Shown: one piece after another, positions 48,863 through 62,032 of the stretch | Layout: each line of letters starts with the position of its first letter | How positions within the stretch are numbered: the first letter of the stretch is position 1 | Origin: Xenopus tropicalis | Lineage: Eukaryota > Chordata > Amphibia > Anura > Pipidae | Length of the DNA stretch: 64,000 nt | Assembly: GCF_000004195.4 (NCBI RefSeq) | Contig: NC_030678.2 | Location: 57,753,378-57,817,377, forward strand | Direction of reading: 5' to 3' | The notes under the pieces: generated by a model | What the model saw: only the letters and a program-made list of their open reading frames with translations | The model's database searches: none | What the model was told of the DNA's origin: nothing | Made by a program: the position numbers and the translations under genes

Positions 48863-50308
48863 GTCAATAGGGCAATTTCAGCACAATGCAGCCAGTAGCT
48901 TCTGACATATGTTTTTTGTTCTTTTTTTTTTTATGTACCTCCTGACAGCTCAAGTGTTTAAGAGGGGAATAACACTATAATGAAACTCCTTTTCATAACT
49001 TATATAATTTGAACAGCAACTTTTATACATAGAAACTTGTGCAAAAAATTGCACGAGGGATGATTTGCCCCAGGCTTATTATTGCATGAATGTAAAAAGC
49101 CTTTCAAATTCAGAGACATTACAAACAATACAAATGCTTTGATTTAAAATTAGTTCAGATACCACACTGCAAATTAAACTGGCCTAGTCACGTATTTGAG
49201 CTGATTAGCCTCACCTGCAATTTAAAGAGGTATGATCTGGCAGTAAGCTCTCCCATAGTAAGGTGTGCATGCTGCTCAAGGGGCTGAAGGAACCACAAAA
49301 GAACATTAATCCTGTTGAATCTGTTTGCTTGAAATTGGATGGTGCTTTTTTCAAGAGCATTGTTCCATTCATTTTCAATAAGGCTGAAAATCTTGAATTT
49401 TCTAATAAACTGGTAAAATAAGTAAAAGTTGCAAGATAATTCCCATTGATTTCAATAGAAACTCAATAGCTTTCACTCGACAAGTTTTTTTCTGGTATTC
49501 ATTTTTTTTTTTTTTTTTTTTTTAAATAAATGCAGCTATTTAGGGTTTCAAAAAATATATATTCAAATCAAGAAAAACTTAATTTCTTATCCTAAGGTAA
49601 CGCTCAAGAAAAAAAAAAATACATCCAAAAGCTGTCTGTTTTTTTTCATGATGGTGTTTTTCTTTCCATTAACATTCAGCCTCACTGGGATATGTTCTCC
49701 CTATCTGGACAATGGGACAAATTTTCCCAGCTAGCCTCCACAGTCATCCACTACACGGCAGCAGAGGAGCAGTGCATCTAGAATTCTAAGAAAAATTTTA
49801 CACGCCACCCTAAATGGGTGTAACAGGTCAGGCCAAACCAGAGGAAATCTTGGAAGGGCAATTCAGTTTAGCCCCTAAAATGTCCATTTTCTTGAAATAC
49901 CCTATATGTTAAAGCTCACCCACTGGGTTTTAAAGCGCAAGCCAGACTAAGATTTCTTTTCAGCTATCTTATTTAATTGTATCTTATTTAATTGTATGCA
50001 ACTTTAGCTATAGGAATGGGGTTAAGAATTTAGATTTGTACACTTATACACTTCCCCACATATATACAAGCACATATTGCACAGTTTTATGTTTCAAAAT
50101 GCCAGGCTTGAAATCTTTGCAAAACTTAATAATTTTTAAAAAAATCCACAGCACAGGGTCTGTGCAGAAGTGAAGGCTCAGCAGAGGGATGATTCTGAGG
50201 TGAATATTTCTTCAGCTGCACATTTTTGTTAACTATACATATGGCAAAGGTTGTTCTGTTCTTTTAATGTGAATGATTTGTGAATGTTGTACAAAGGTGA
50301 ACAACCCC
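48863..50308. other. Unassigned intron-like DNA
   Basis: Contains a T-run at 49501-49523. A right end of a T2-like fragment (AACAACCCCTTTAA) is at about 50280-50315. Confidence 0.4.
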
Positions 50309-50440
50309 TTTAAAGGCATTAACAGACTCTGCCATTACAACATCTCTAGGAAGGGCATTTCACAACCTCACTGCCCTCACCATGAAAAACCACCTACGCT
50401 GCTTCAAAAGAAAGTTCCATTCCTCTAATCTAAAGGCATG
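50309..50440 (-). mobile_element. Short CR1-type LINE fragment
   Basis: Matches the same 3' region as 30180-30310 (GGCATTAACAGACTCTGCCA and CACAACCTCACTGCCCTCAC). Internal piece only. Confidence 0.7.
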
Positions 50441-53000
50441 GAATATTTTCTTACCATAAATTTAGGTAACACCCCGGTCCCCATAACACCAGTATAAGGA
50501 ACCTAAAAAGATTAATTTTTAATTTGTTTAACCACTTTTGAAAATTGTAACCCTTACAATAAAAGAACTGCCAGTGTTTTAGACTCTAAGATAATCCGTA
50601 TCTTTTAAAAGCAGATATAAGAATTCAAAATATAAAAATATGCCTATATATAGGCAAACCTGGTCTTTTTATATTTGTTCTATTTTTCTTTTTTTTGTCT
50701 CATTTTTTTCTACGAACAGCTTTACACAGCACATAAAGGCCAAAAGATCCAAACAGACTGTTAAAAAGCAAAATTTCCAGACACTATGATGTAATTTGCT
50801 AACCTGCCCCCCTTTCCCTCCTATCTCAAAGCAATAGCTATCAAACATACTCAGCTGGGCTTTCATATTTGTGCTTGCTCAGCAGTCCCATACGCAGGAC
50901 AAGCTTCAGACCGCTGCTAACATGTTTTGTTTTTCTTTTAGAGTGGCAGTATGATGAATTAATTTTATCTTGAGACTAAAGCATGATACAGCAAAGTTAT
51001 TTTATATCCATTCAAGTCAAAAATAATGAATTAATAATTCAAAATCTAAACTTACTCCACTAATTCTAGGCAAAAAGAAAGTTTAGCACAAGCTTTATTC
51101 ATAGAACTTGTGTTAAACAACGGGTATACTGCCTCTTTAAAACACTGAGCAACCTTTTCTGTCATATTATAATGTGAAATGTAAAATCCCCATCTGTTAT
51201 TAAAAAAATGTTTGGAAAAATCTTATGTTTTTATTATATTCATTATTATATTATACAAAATCATTTAATTATTTTAAAAGTAAAACAACTGACACACAGT
51301 AGCATGATTACTCTCATGTATATCCATTCTGATATTTTCATCAAATTTTCATGACAAGGGGACTCCTCAAGTGACCCTTCGCCTTGAGGCACCCCACTGA
51401 ACCCCCTTGTTACATATCTCAATGAAACACCAGGAGACAGAGGTGGAGAAAATGGCCACAGCATTTATTCACATTTTATCAAATAAATAGGACCTTGCCA
51501 GCCTAACCCAAGGCAATATTCTAAAGCCATAATTCCATAAGAGGTCGCTACTATGCTCTGCCGTTCCTCGCTGAAGACTTGAATGAGTATTAGACTGCCT
51601 CTACCTACAGAGAGGATGGCCCCAAACTCTGCTACCAGCAGGAGCTGCATTACCAACCATGAGAGAAGTTCAGCAGCCCTGCTGCCGGTCCTGGATCTGC
51701 AGTGTCTCGATGATAGGAAATCCAAGCAGGCTGTCACCTAGCACAAGCAGTAGTAGCGTCTGTATCTATCAATCCACCGTGCAGTCACAGGAGAGAACCT
51801 CCTTTCTCCCTCTGCTAAAATGACCTGTGCAGTACTCTGGCAAGGTCCTACCGCTGCTGTGACAAATAAAACTTAAAATATATTATCATATATCCACTAT
51901 TTTGATCCAGAGGAAGGCAAAAAACCCAACCTGAAGCTAGTGCCAATTATGCCTCAAGAGGGAAAAAATTCCTTCCTGACCCCCTGGGCAATCGGAAACA
52001 TTCCCTGGATCAAGAAATCGTTGTTAACATGAATTAAACACAAAGCTGACTCTCAAGTTTATACCATATAAAGATACAGAAAGCACAATATAAAAATGCA
52101 TTCAGGTAAAATTCAACATTCAGTTATTAATAGATAATATGAAAACCAAAAGAAGAGAAACTCCTGACATTTCTCAAAATATGCAAAAAGAGGCAGGGTG
52201 GGTGGGATGTTTCTACCTGCTCAGAAGATAAGGAAGTGAATGCTTTTCTGACATCACATCCCTCTCTTTCTCCGCCCCTCCCCAGGCCAGCCTTCTCCTG
52301 CCTTAACTCTTTCCTTCTTACCTAATCACAGTTGCACCTGGTTCTGCCAATCTCTAAACATAAACCAGTGTAATCTGGCTGCTGGTTATTCGGATCCCTT
52401 GTCATGCAGCCCCTACGCTTAAATCTCCAGGGCTTTCCTTTCTATGTATTTTCTATTCTATTTATTTAATAAAAAGTTCAGTTAAACATAGTGCCAAAGG
52501 TTATTCCTATGAAGGTTTATTATATATAATTATAACTACAATTATGTTCATAGTCACACAATACATTAACTTTCCTAGAGTAGAGCATAGGAAAAAATCT
52601 TAACCCTGGTTTAAAATACAATACAAGGCCCCCTGCTTATTTCTCCCATTCTCTTATGCCCACCATCTTAGTCCCACAGCCTTCATACCCATCTCCTTCT
52701 CTATATTTTTTCTTTGATAAAATACAGAAATGTATTTTTATTTATGCCCATGTGGCCCTTTTAAGTCCTAGAAGCCCACTGGTAAGAAGAGGATGCAAAT
52801 TAGCATCTCTTTTGGCAAATTGTGCACATGTTAAAGAATACATTTCCCTTTTGCTTTTGTATACAAATGGAAACACTTCAGACACGCAATATCATTAATT
52901 CTGCAGCATTGCACCTGATTCATATTGCTACTGAAACTCTGGAATTACCACTAGGTCCAGGCTGCTGTTAATTTTAGGGTTCTCTTGTGTCCAAGCTGGT

Positions 53001-53061
<61 letters not shown>

Positions 53062-55439
53062 TATAAAATTGCAGAATGGAGAGCACACCAAAATTTGAAT
53101 GCAATACCTGGGTGCCAGAGCAGCAAAAATTGGAATAGACGGGAAAAGTGTTGGCACAGGATTCTCATGATGAATACTCACGGACAACAGAGCATAGTAG
53201 GATGCAATAAAGTGAGATTTATTGGTCCAATACATATATATGCTTTATAAATTAATAGTGCCACAATTCTATAAAAAAAAAACTGGAATATGCCAATATC
53301 ACTTAAAAATATGTTGTCGACTGTACATAAATATTTTTTTTTTTTTTTTGTAAACTTTTTATTAGTGATAAAAAAGGCATGTTATAATACAGGCATAACA
53401 TTGTCAATAAAACAGTTCCGGATTCAAATGCATAAATATTTTAGAAGAAAAAAAAAACAGTGGCTGGGAAGAAGATCAGCTTGGTTCCAGCAGCAACAAA
53501 ATAAGATTTTCTTCAAATTTAAGTTGAATTTTACATTACTATTAAATTGCATTTTTACAAAGAAAGCTTCAATGTTTTGTATGGATATTGAGAGCATATA
53601 CAATAGGACTGGAGACTGGAGAATCTAAAAAAACAAATTGTAATTAAATGCAATTTCCATTCAAAATACATTTCCAGAAACGGTTTTCCTAAACAAACCT
53701 AAAAATAGAGGAATATAAAGTAACGCTGTTAACTCTAACTCTTGAATAGGAGTTTGACCTTATAAATACAAAATAACATTAAAAAAATAAAGTATATTGC
53801 CACACAAGAAGTTATTTCAGTAATCCAACACTCTATTAGGGCATCTGCATTGAAAGAATAATCAAAATTACCTTTGCATTACCATATTAAAGTGGGCATC
53901 AATTTAACAGAAAATGGGCAAAAAATAAAATAAAATAGGAAAAAATGATAATCAAGCCACTTTGAGATTATATCGATATGTTTTTAGAACTCTGTATGTT
54001 GAACTCAGCACACTGACACTTCTATTACTGTTTGAATATGACTACTGACCCTATAATATAATACCCCAGTATTTCATGTACATAACCATTATTAAGCAAT
54101 GAATTCCTAGCCCTTTGCACCCATGAAATAAAACTGCCTATAAAAGCATAAAGCCCGTGACTATAAAATAAAACTAAATTAAAATGCATGTGATGTAATC
54201 AGTTACAGAATGGTATGTTGAAAGCTATGCTAATGTTCTTTCCAGAGCAAGATCATTCACAGAGCAATATCTTTTATGAAAACACCAAACCACAAACAGC
54301 ATATTTTAAAAAATGTCAGAGTCTGTCCCGTCATTTATCAGTTGTTTAAGTAATGCATTTATAAAATGGCTATTTCTTGAAAAATAACCTGCATCAGTGG
54401 ACTGTTTAGCAACTGGTATTTAAGAGTATGGACATCTAATTTGTCCTACCTTGCATCTGCCAGATCCTTTATTACATGTTGCTATTGTTTAATGTTAGGC
54501 ATAATAATCTATAAGAACTCATGCAGATCAAAGCTAGACTGTAGTAAGAAGCCATTTGCTAAAATCTACCCCACCCCCCCAACATTCCATATTTATTGTC
54601 CATGTCCCTAACTCACCAGATCACACTCAAAGTCCACCCAAACCCTTATCCAAACTCTTGTCTTGTGGTCCTCAAAATAAAGGGCAGATGAAAAAATATC
54701 CAAGTTTGTTGATTTACAAAAGGCTTTCAGACACTTTTTATTTCAGTTACCAGTTTATGCGGGCATGCCTGGACAATTGATAAAGCAGTTAGCTAACCCA
54801 AATAGTATTAAGCATGTATGTCTGGACTATTGATCATGCAATTTGCCAGCCCACATAGTACTGTGCACCACAAATCAGGGATAATCCATTGATTATTGCT
54901 TTGATATGGAGCTTCAAAGGCACTTTCTTTAATAAAGCAATCCCAATTACAGCATAATAATAAAGAAGGAAGGAATCCATGTACCCTCACTCTCATTGTG
55001 AGGAATATAGAGATTTTCTTTATAAAAATAAAAGATATGTTTCCACCTTCTCATTAATGTACACTAAAGACCCTAACGTACTTATGGTGTGATTAGTCGA
55101 GTTATGAATCCCTTACTCCTCACACCTGTCAGGGAGTCAATGTCAGTGTTAATATTGTTCTTTTCATATTAGTGGTTCCTCACATTTATCACAATGTCAA
55201 CATGCAGTTAAAATTAGTATCTGGCCTCTGAAAAAAACGTTGTGCTCCACTCTCTCCATGCATGATTTTTATTTAGTTTGTTCTATATGCTGAGATATTC
55301 ACTAATTTAATAAACTTCCTGTGAGTGGAATTATTACTGTAATTAATTAAACATTATGTGAATGAAAGATATTGTCTGCTGTGGATGCCTAGGGGTTATA
55401 AAATAAAAACATTTTCATAAAAATAGACTTTTTTAGTAG
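50441..55439. other. Mostly unassigned intron DNA with a TA microsatellite
   Basis: (AT)n at about 53006-53066. 51880-52030 (GATCCAGAGGAAGGCAAAAA, then TTCCTTCCTGACCCC) resembles a dispersed repeat but its class is unclear. 51430-51890 is less AT-rich, with no proven boundary. 53070-53240 may be a retro-insertion end. No exon recognised. Confidence 0.4.
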
Positions 55440-55917
55440 TACATGGGACCTGTTCTCTTGAGACCTTAAGTTTTTCCGGATAAGGGACCTTTATATAATT
55501 TGGATCCCCATACATTAAAGGGATAGTTCACCTTTAAGTAAACTTTTAGTATATAATACAATGTCCCATTACTAGCAACTTCAAAAGTAATTATAATTTA
55601 TATTTATCGTTTTTAAAGCTCAGAAATACGTTATCCAGAAAGCTCAGAATTACAGGAAGGCCATCTCCCATAGACTCCATTTTAATCAAGTAATTTAAAT
55701 TTTGAATACATGATTTCCTTTTTCCCTATAATAATTAACAGTACCATGTACCTGATCCCAACAATAATATAACTAATCCTCATTGGAGGCAAAACAATCC
55801 AATTGGGTTTTTTTAATGTTTAAATGATTTTTTGTAGGCTTACAGTATAAAAATTAAAATTAGGTAAAGACCCAGGTCCAGGGCATTTTAGATAATAGGC
55901 CATATGTCTGTACTGTA
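55440..55917. mobile_element. Two CAGGTATRGGA MITE fragments around a T2-like piece
   Basis: 55440-55513 is the family's left part in plus orientation, 55630-55917 is a copy in minus orientation, and 55514-55629 begins TTAAAGGGATAGTTCACC, a T2-like end. Confidence 0.6.
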
Positions 55918-57091
55918 TATAATCCTATTGTACATGATCTCAATATCCATACAAAACTACCCTAAAATGTTAGTATAGATCCCTGAAACAGAAACTGTCC
56001 CTATGTAAAAAGAAAAACGGTAAATATCTTAATAGCCCCTCACATAAAAATACCTCAGCAATATGTTTTCCTGTTCCTTTAGATGTATAAATAGATTTGA
56101 AGTGGCTGTGTGTTCTTTTCTTGGCATCTTAAATGGTACCAATTCAAATTTCTATGCCAGAACAATTCTGGGACAACCATATGATTATATCTTAGTCCTA
56201 CAAATGGAGCTCTATTGGCGAATGTAATATGTATTGGCACTTTCTTACAAATTTTGTGTTTGCGCAACAAAAACCTGCTAACAAATCCTTTGCATTTCTT
56301 GTGACACAAGGTTTGCGACTGCGATTGCACAGTGAATGTAATAAAACTTCTTAAAGAAAAGGTCACAATTACGCCACCTTCAAGCAGGTGTTAAACATGT
56401 ACCTTGGAACAGGGCAAAGCCTTTAATAATTTTATCACACATTTGACCTCCATTGTTTAAGGATTAAGGATTGTTTAAGTAAAGTATACTCTCCAGAGGT
56501 GAACAGTATGGAAAAAAGCATGGGCTAACAAAACAAAGGCCAGAAGGGAGTACTGTGTGGGATGTGGTTATATGTGATACATAGGAAAGAAGAACATTAA
56601 AAACATACAATGATATTTACCTACGAACTGATAAGAAAGAACAAAAAGAAAACCTCCATTAATAGTGAGCAAAGTCATATGAAAAATGCAAGCTTTTGCA
56701 AGTTTTGCAAGAAATAATTCCAACTTAGCATGCTTTATATAGCATATGAAGGCACACAAACCCTGCAAGAGTTTTTTCTGACAATGCAACCATCAATCTT
56801 TCCAGGCAATAACTGAAAACGTATTTTATGTTTGAAGTAATGACAATTATTCACAGTATGAAACATACTTAAGTGGCAGTAGCCTCAAATGAGGAAGGGT
56901 GTGCCTTATCCACCATACATGACAAGTCAGATAAGCATGATCTTTTATCTTTGAGTCTGTTAACTATAACTCATGGAAAAAGAAGAGCAAGCCGTAGGCA
57001 TATACAAATGATTCTATCAACCTGGTAAATTGTCCACAGGCCTAGACTGGAAATATATAGGAATATATTGGTAAATGGAAAAGAGGCTGAT
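55918..57091. other. Unassigned intron-like DNA
   Basis: No feature recognised. Confidence 0.4.
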
Positions 57092-57630
57092 TTAAAGGAC
57101 CAGTAACACAAATATTTTACATCAAACACATGCCTTCTATACATTATTATTAGCAAATTTATCATACAGAAATATTAATAAGTAGATTTTAAATAAGTAA
57201 CCTTACCAAGTATTGATAGGGCTCAGGCAGCAGCTCCTCTTGTGACAAACTTCCGGTCAGCTTCCCCTCCGCCCCCCCCCCCCCCCCTGTACAATCTCAG
57301 CAGCACGTTCGCTCCCAAAGAAATCAAAACAGAGCAGAAGCTAAAACAGCGTTCGTTGCCCACCAATCTCCCAGAACTGGCATGAAAAAAAGCTATAAAT
57401 CACATTCTCCTGGATCGCTAGAGAATGCAGGAAACTAACTCCTGGATTTAACAGGAAGTAAATCAGTCGCTACATCGCCCTTTTTACTGTGCCCTATGTA
57501 TACAAGGTAGTGTCATTTATTCATTAACAACTTAGGATATTGTAATTTTTCTATGTTATACTGTATATGTTAATCAAAGTGTTTAAAGGTAAATTTGCAT
57601 TTTGAAAATTTAGTGTTCCTGTTCCTTTAA
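57092..57630. mobile_element. T2-type MITE with TTAAAGGACCAGTAACAC end
   Basis: TTAA at both edges (57092-57095, 57627-57630); ends TTAAAGGACCAGTAACAC and inverse of GTGTTCCTGTTCCTTTAA. Contains a C-run at 57272-57287. Confidence 0.7.
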
Positions 57631-59084
57631 AATTAAGATCTGTCTGAAAATGCATATTTTCAACCTCAGTCCACACACTGTTGTTGCTTGGCCTTTAATA
57701 TTGGATGTATATATAAATCCATAAAGCAGCATTTTATGTTTTTGAAACATTATTTGAAGAGACTGCATTCAACAGACTAGTAGTGTACTAACATTGTGCC
57801 AAGTTGGCTTTAATTTGTGTTAAAATTGTGTTAACCTTTATCTAGCCCAAAGTCAATCTGCCATTCAACAGTGCTGCACACCCAGGAATGCGCATCAGCC
57901 AGTAATTGTGGATCTAAAAGGCTAAAAACCCCAGTTCTTTGCCACTGGGTCTAATGAGATATCTCCCATTGTTTTCATGCCACAAGGAGGATGGCAGGTG
58001 CTTGTGATCATATGACCCTGAACAGAAGCAAGGGAGATTAGTATACAGAGGAGGATCTATTGATTTCTTCCACTGTGTTATAGAGAGCTTATTCACAGAA
58101 GTTAAGCTTAATTGATTCTAATAAATAAAGCCTTATAGATTAATAAGACAAGCTCACTTTTCCCACTTTTAAAATGTGGATTTATTGTGTTGTCAACCCA
58201 CATTTATAATTACTTTATAAAATATGTTGTAAAGTTTCTTAGAATTTTATTTTCTTTCACAAAGAAAAAAAAAACATCAGTTATTGGTTTTTCGGGTGGA
58301 GGACCTCTTTTAAAAAAACAGTTCTGACACAACCTAGTCTAAGGTTTTTTGCCTGCATTCTTTGGTAAGTACGGTATGCTTCTCAGAGCATCACTGATGT
58401 GGCAGATGATTCAATTCAGGTATAAATGTTTTTTCTCCACAGGGAGAAATCATACATATTGACAATATGTGTCAATACATCGGATGTGTTTTACAGTGAC
58501 ACTGCATATCTACTCTATATCGTAATTGCACCATTGCAAGACTAATGTGCTGAGATATTGCTGACCATTTAATCATGGCAGAATATTGTTAGTGATACGA
58601 AAACACTACTGCATCAGCCAATAAGCAATATATTAAAAAATATAAAGTGCTGGACCAAAATTTCACCTTACAATTGTGATGGGATTAATAAAGTAACGTT
58701 GTAAGTGGCATATTAGCAAGGATACCTGCATTGCCTTGTAATTTTGTACTTTGGTCTAAAAATATTTCTCACAAATTATTTTATTTCACTGCTTATCTCT
58801 GTCTGTATAAAAGTGCTAATTCAGACAGTATAATAATCCGAAATCAGCATTTATAGAAAGATACCAGACACAGGGACAGAGTTCAGGGAATGCATCATCC
58901 TCTGGTTCATAACACTGTGAACTTCTCAAGCTCAACAACATGTAATAATACATGGTTTGTCAAGATTACATTGTTGCTAAATGCAATATCATTAGTAAAT
59001 GAACATCACCCTTTGCCTTTGTCTAACTAAATTAACAACAAAATGAGAACAGACTATGGTAAAGAGTTATGCAGCTTAATTACC
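57631..59084. other. Unassigned intron-like DNA
   Basis: No feature recognised. A CAGGTATRGGA MITE fragment follows at 59085-59213. Confidence 0.4.
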
Positions 59085-59222
59085 AACAAGTACAAGGTTC
59101 TGTTTTATTACAAAGAAAAGGGGATTAACTAAAAAAACACTTTAATTTTTTGGTTATTATTTTAAAATACTTTACATTCTGATTATTAGTTTTGACAGAT
59201 CCCATACTTGTACCTGCCCAGC

Positions 59223-59439
59223 CAGTGCCGGGTTATCTATGGCCACTGACCTTCCCCAACGCCCCTCCCAACCACCTGTGTGTGTGAGCATGTGCAAGCG
59301 AGCGCACAGATGCACGCACATGGGGGCCGGAGTGGGGGGAAAGGGCCCCGAACTAGGGGGGGAGGCGAAAGAAGAGGTACCTGCCTGGCACCCCCCACCA
59401 TTGTGCCCTATCTTCTACCTACCCCTAGTTCCGGCCCTA
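59223..59439. mobile_element. hAT-like MITE, relative of 3337-3575
   Basis: Begins CAGTGCCGGGTT and ends CTAGTTCCGGCCCTA, GC-rich, with imperfect 8-bp flanks TGCCCAGC and TACCCAGT. Old copy. Confidence 0.45.
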
Positions 59440-59946
59440 TACCCAGTATTAACAGTCCTTAGCAAATGTCTGCTCTTGTCCATGAAACTACACACCATCT
59501 GATTATTGCTGTTTCCTTAAAGGAATACTGGCATTGGAAAACAAGTTTTTTTTCCCCAAACATGTCAGTTAATAGAGCTTATCCAGCAGAACCCTGCTTT
59601 GAAATCCATTTTTTTTAAAAAGAGCAGATTTTTTATGTTTTTTTTATATTATTAGTTTCCCAGGATGCCAAAGCCAAATGCTCTTATAAACTTCAGTCAA
59701 TCTTTACTGCTGCACTGCAAGTTGGAGTGATTTTACACCCCTCTTTTTTCCCCCCAGCAGCCAAAGGTAACACTATAGCAGCTCCCTGACACATGTATTG
59801 CTAAAAGTGGTAGATATCAGAATAGCACTCAATAGTAAAAAATCCAAGTCCAGCTCATGACAGACAACCATTCATAACACATATTTATTAGAAAAGTAAC
59901 TCTGCTTTCCAATTATAAAAAGGATATTTTGCATATTAAGGCTTAC

Positions 59947-60001
59947 CTGTGCCAGAGAATTGTACTTTCTAAAAAGCCAGATAATCAGAAGCATACAGAA
60001 A
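59947..60001 (-). CDS. 7TM receptor-like gene, exon D (TM1 part)
   Basis: A 55-nt exon on the minus strand encodes FCMLLIIWLFRKYNSLAQ, the inner half of a first transmembrane helix followed by a basic first intracellular loop. The acceptor is a T-rich tract ending TTTTTGCAG just above 60001 and the donor is CACAG|GTAAGC below 59947. It starts with one leftover base (phase 2 to the left) and ends in phase 0, which joins exactly to exon A at 42904. The frame stays open upstream through the pyrimidine tract to a TGA near 60112, but without an ATG, so the hydrophobic stretch there is probably just translated polypyrimidine. A longer exon cannot be excluded. No upstream coding exon was found to the right edge, so the start of the protein is missing from the window. 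Confidence 0.65.
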
Positions 60002-60235
60002 CTGCAAAAAGTAAAAACAAATATTATATACCGGCAAGGGTTTACAACAGAATTTCTTGCATCATAATTTACTACACTTTCCCCCACTACACATGCAGAT
60101 ATTTTTAGACATCAACCGTACAACAGTTTTCAAATAAAATTTCAGTATCCAGAGATTATATTTTTCCCCCAATTTTAATTAATAAATCTGCCTCCCTAGG
60201 CACAGGCCCATGGGTGCCTATATGAAAAATACATT

Positions 60236-60621
60236 CCTGACTTGTACAATACAGTGCCCTGTTGCCCTGCACTGGTACAATTGGTGTGTTTGCCTCAGAA
60301 AGATTACTATAGTTTATATATACACACAGCTGCTGTTTAGCCATGGGGGCAGCCATTCAGAGGACAAAAGGCACAGGTTACTTATCAGATAACAGATTAA
60401 GCCCCATTATATTCTACAGAGCAAATTTGTTATCTGCTATGTAACCTGTGCCTTTTCTCCAGCTTGATTTGCTGCCCCCATGGCTACGCAGCATTTTATT
60501 TATATAAACTATAATAGTGTTTCTGTAGTAAACACACAACATTTACCAGTGCAGGGCAACGGTACATTATATTTCAATGACTTTAAAACGCTTTCACTTT
60601 TTGGTGTTACTGTACCTTTAA
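60236..60621. mobile_element. T2-type MITE, left end missing
   Basis: Same family as 18317-18759 (GCCCTGCACTGGTACAATTG and inverted counterpart, then GTTACTGTACCTTTAA at 60618-60621). It lies just upstream of exon D. Confidence 0.65.
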
Positions 60622-61041
60622 CAAGCAGCAGTGTGCTACATTGAGACAAATGTTGAGTAGTAAAAAAATGCCTTTTTACTCCTGTAAATGGGCTTTATTA
60701 GGACTTAACAAAATATTTTCATTTAACCCTATGGGGTCGTTTTAAAGTCTTCTCTAAGTACCATAGCAAAAATAAATAAATAAATAGAGTTCACAAGTGT
60801 CATTTTGCTGCAAATCCACCTGAAACTTATGTCCATTAGATTTTTGTAAATCCCATCCCACAGTACTGACAGTTTTCAAGTCACAAACAAAGATCTTATT
60901 TTATTTGCTGGGGTTTGGGTCACGAACACAGACGGCCAATAACAATATGTATTTTTGCAGAACAGGTTATCTGTTTTGGAACATTTTGAGGCTACACGAA
61001 TTTAAAGATAAAGCAACCATTTTAGTCTGAATTGATTTCCC

Positions 61042-62032
61042 TTAAAGGAGAAGGAAAGGCTAATAAAAGTTCATCCCAAGCTGCAGGTATACCTTTAGTT
61101 CTCTCAATAGTGCCCTTAATGTACAAGGAAAGGCTAAGTGACTTGGGGGTGCCAAAATGTTAGTGTAAGTTACTTTAATCACTTACCTTGTACCCGGGGT
61201 GGTGCCCCTGTTAGGAGAAAACAGCACCAGCCCGGGGTATCTGTAGCGGAGCACTTCCTACTTCGTTTTGCAACGACTAAACGACAGGCGCATGCGCAGT
61301 AGAGTGAAAAGCAGACTTCTCTGTTAAAGTTCGGCTTTTCACTCTACTGCGCATGCGTGCGCGAGCGAAGACAGAAGGAGGAAGCGCTACATGTATCCCG
61401 GGCTGGTGCTGATCTCTGGCCCTGGGGCCAAACGATCTAATTATTACGGCGGGTATAGGCAAAGTCGGTCCGGGGACCGCATCAACGAGCCGATGCGGTC
61501 CCCGATCCGATTAGATTTTTTATCGGTCGGGCAGGCCCGTCGGTAGTGCGCATGCAGGGGCCGATTAGCTGCCGAATCGGTCTAAGGGACCGATATGGGC
61601 AGCTAGAATCGGCCCGTGTATGGGGACCTTTAGTCTCCCCATATTTTGCCTGTTCTGATGATCAGAAGCCTCATAGGAAAAAAAAAAACCGCTGAGCTCT
61701 GTAAAGAAAGTTCCCATAATGCTTTGCTCCTGCACCAAGACCAAGACGCCTATACATGGGCATTTAGTAAGACTATGAGGAAGTTTCCTGCTGACTGGCT
61801 CAGATCACATATTCCTAAGGGGGGGGAGGGAGTTCTAAGCATTCTTGAGGGAGGGGGGAGCAGGAGAGGGGAGAGAGGAGAGAGCTGCGTGTTTATGGCA
61901 CAGGAAATAAAAGAGACAACAAATTCTGTTTTTCTTTGACAGAGAACAGCGTTTCTGTGAGTGCTTATGGCTGTATTTACATAGTCTTTTCTGATAAAGC
62001 TTACTTAGTTTTTACCTTTCCTTCTCCTTTAA
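61042..62032. mobile_element. Composite T2-type MITE with nested elements
   Basis: Outer TTAAAGGAGAAGGAAAGG (61042) and inverted CCTTTCCTTCTCCTTTAA (to 62032). Inside are a copy of the GGAGAAGGAAAGGCTAAG family (about 61116-61440), a diverged AGGTGGCC-type piece (61442-61633) and the reverse of the 5690-type arm (61634-62032). Confidence 0.6.

Larger units (their letters stand above)
42905..59946 (-). other. Inferred intron D-A of the 7TM gene
   Basis: About 17 kb between the donor at 59946 and the acceptor at 42905. It holds CR1 and L1-like fragments, the hammerhead-bearing fold-back insertion, the Harbinger-like MITE cluster and T2-type MITEs. Exons D and A are both phase 0 at this junction. 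Confidence 0.55.

Noticed and set aside
51430..51890. Possible solo LTR (TGTTACATAT ... CTGTGACA)
   Set aside because: No target duplication, polypurine tract or partner LTR could be shown.
60002..60112. Upstream extension of exon D giving a longer hydrophobic TM1
   Set aside because: There is no in-frame ATG and the hydrophobic residues come from the polypyrimidine tract of a good acceptor. Kept only as an alternative.
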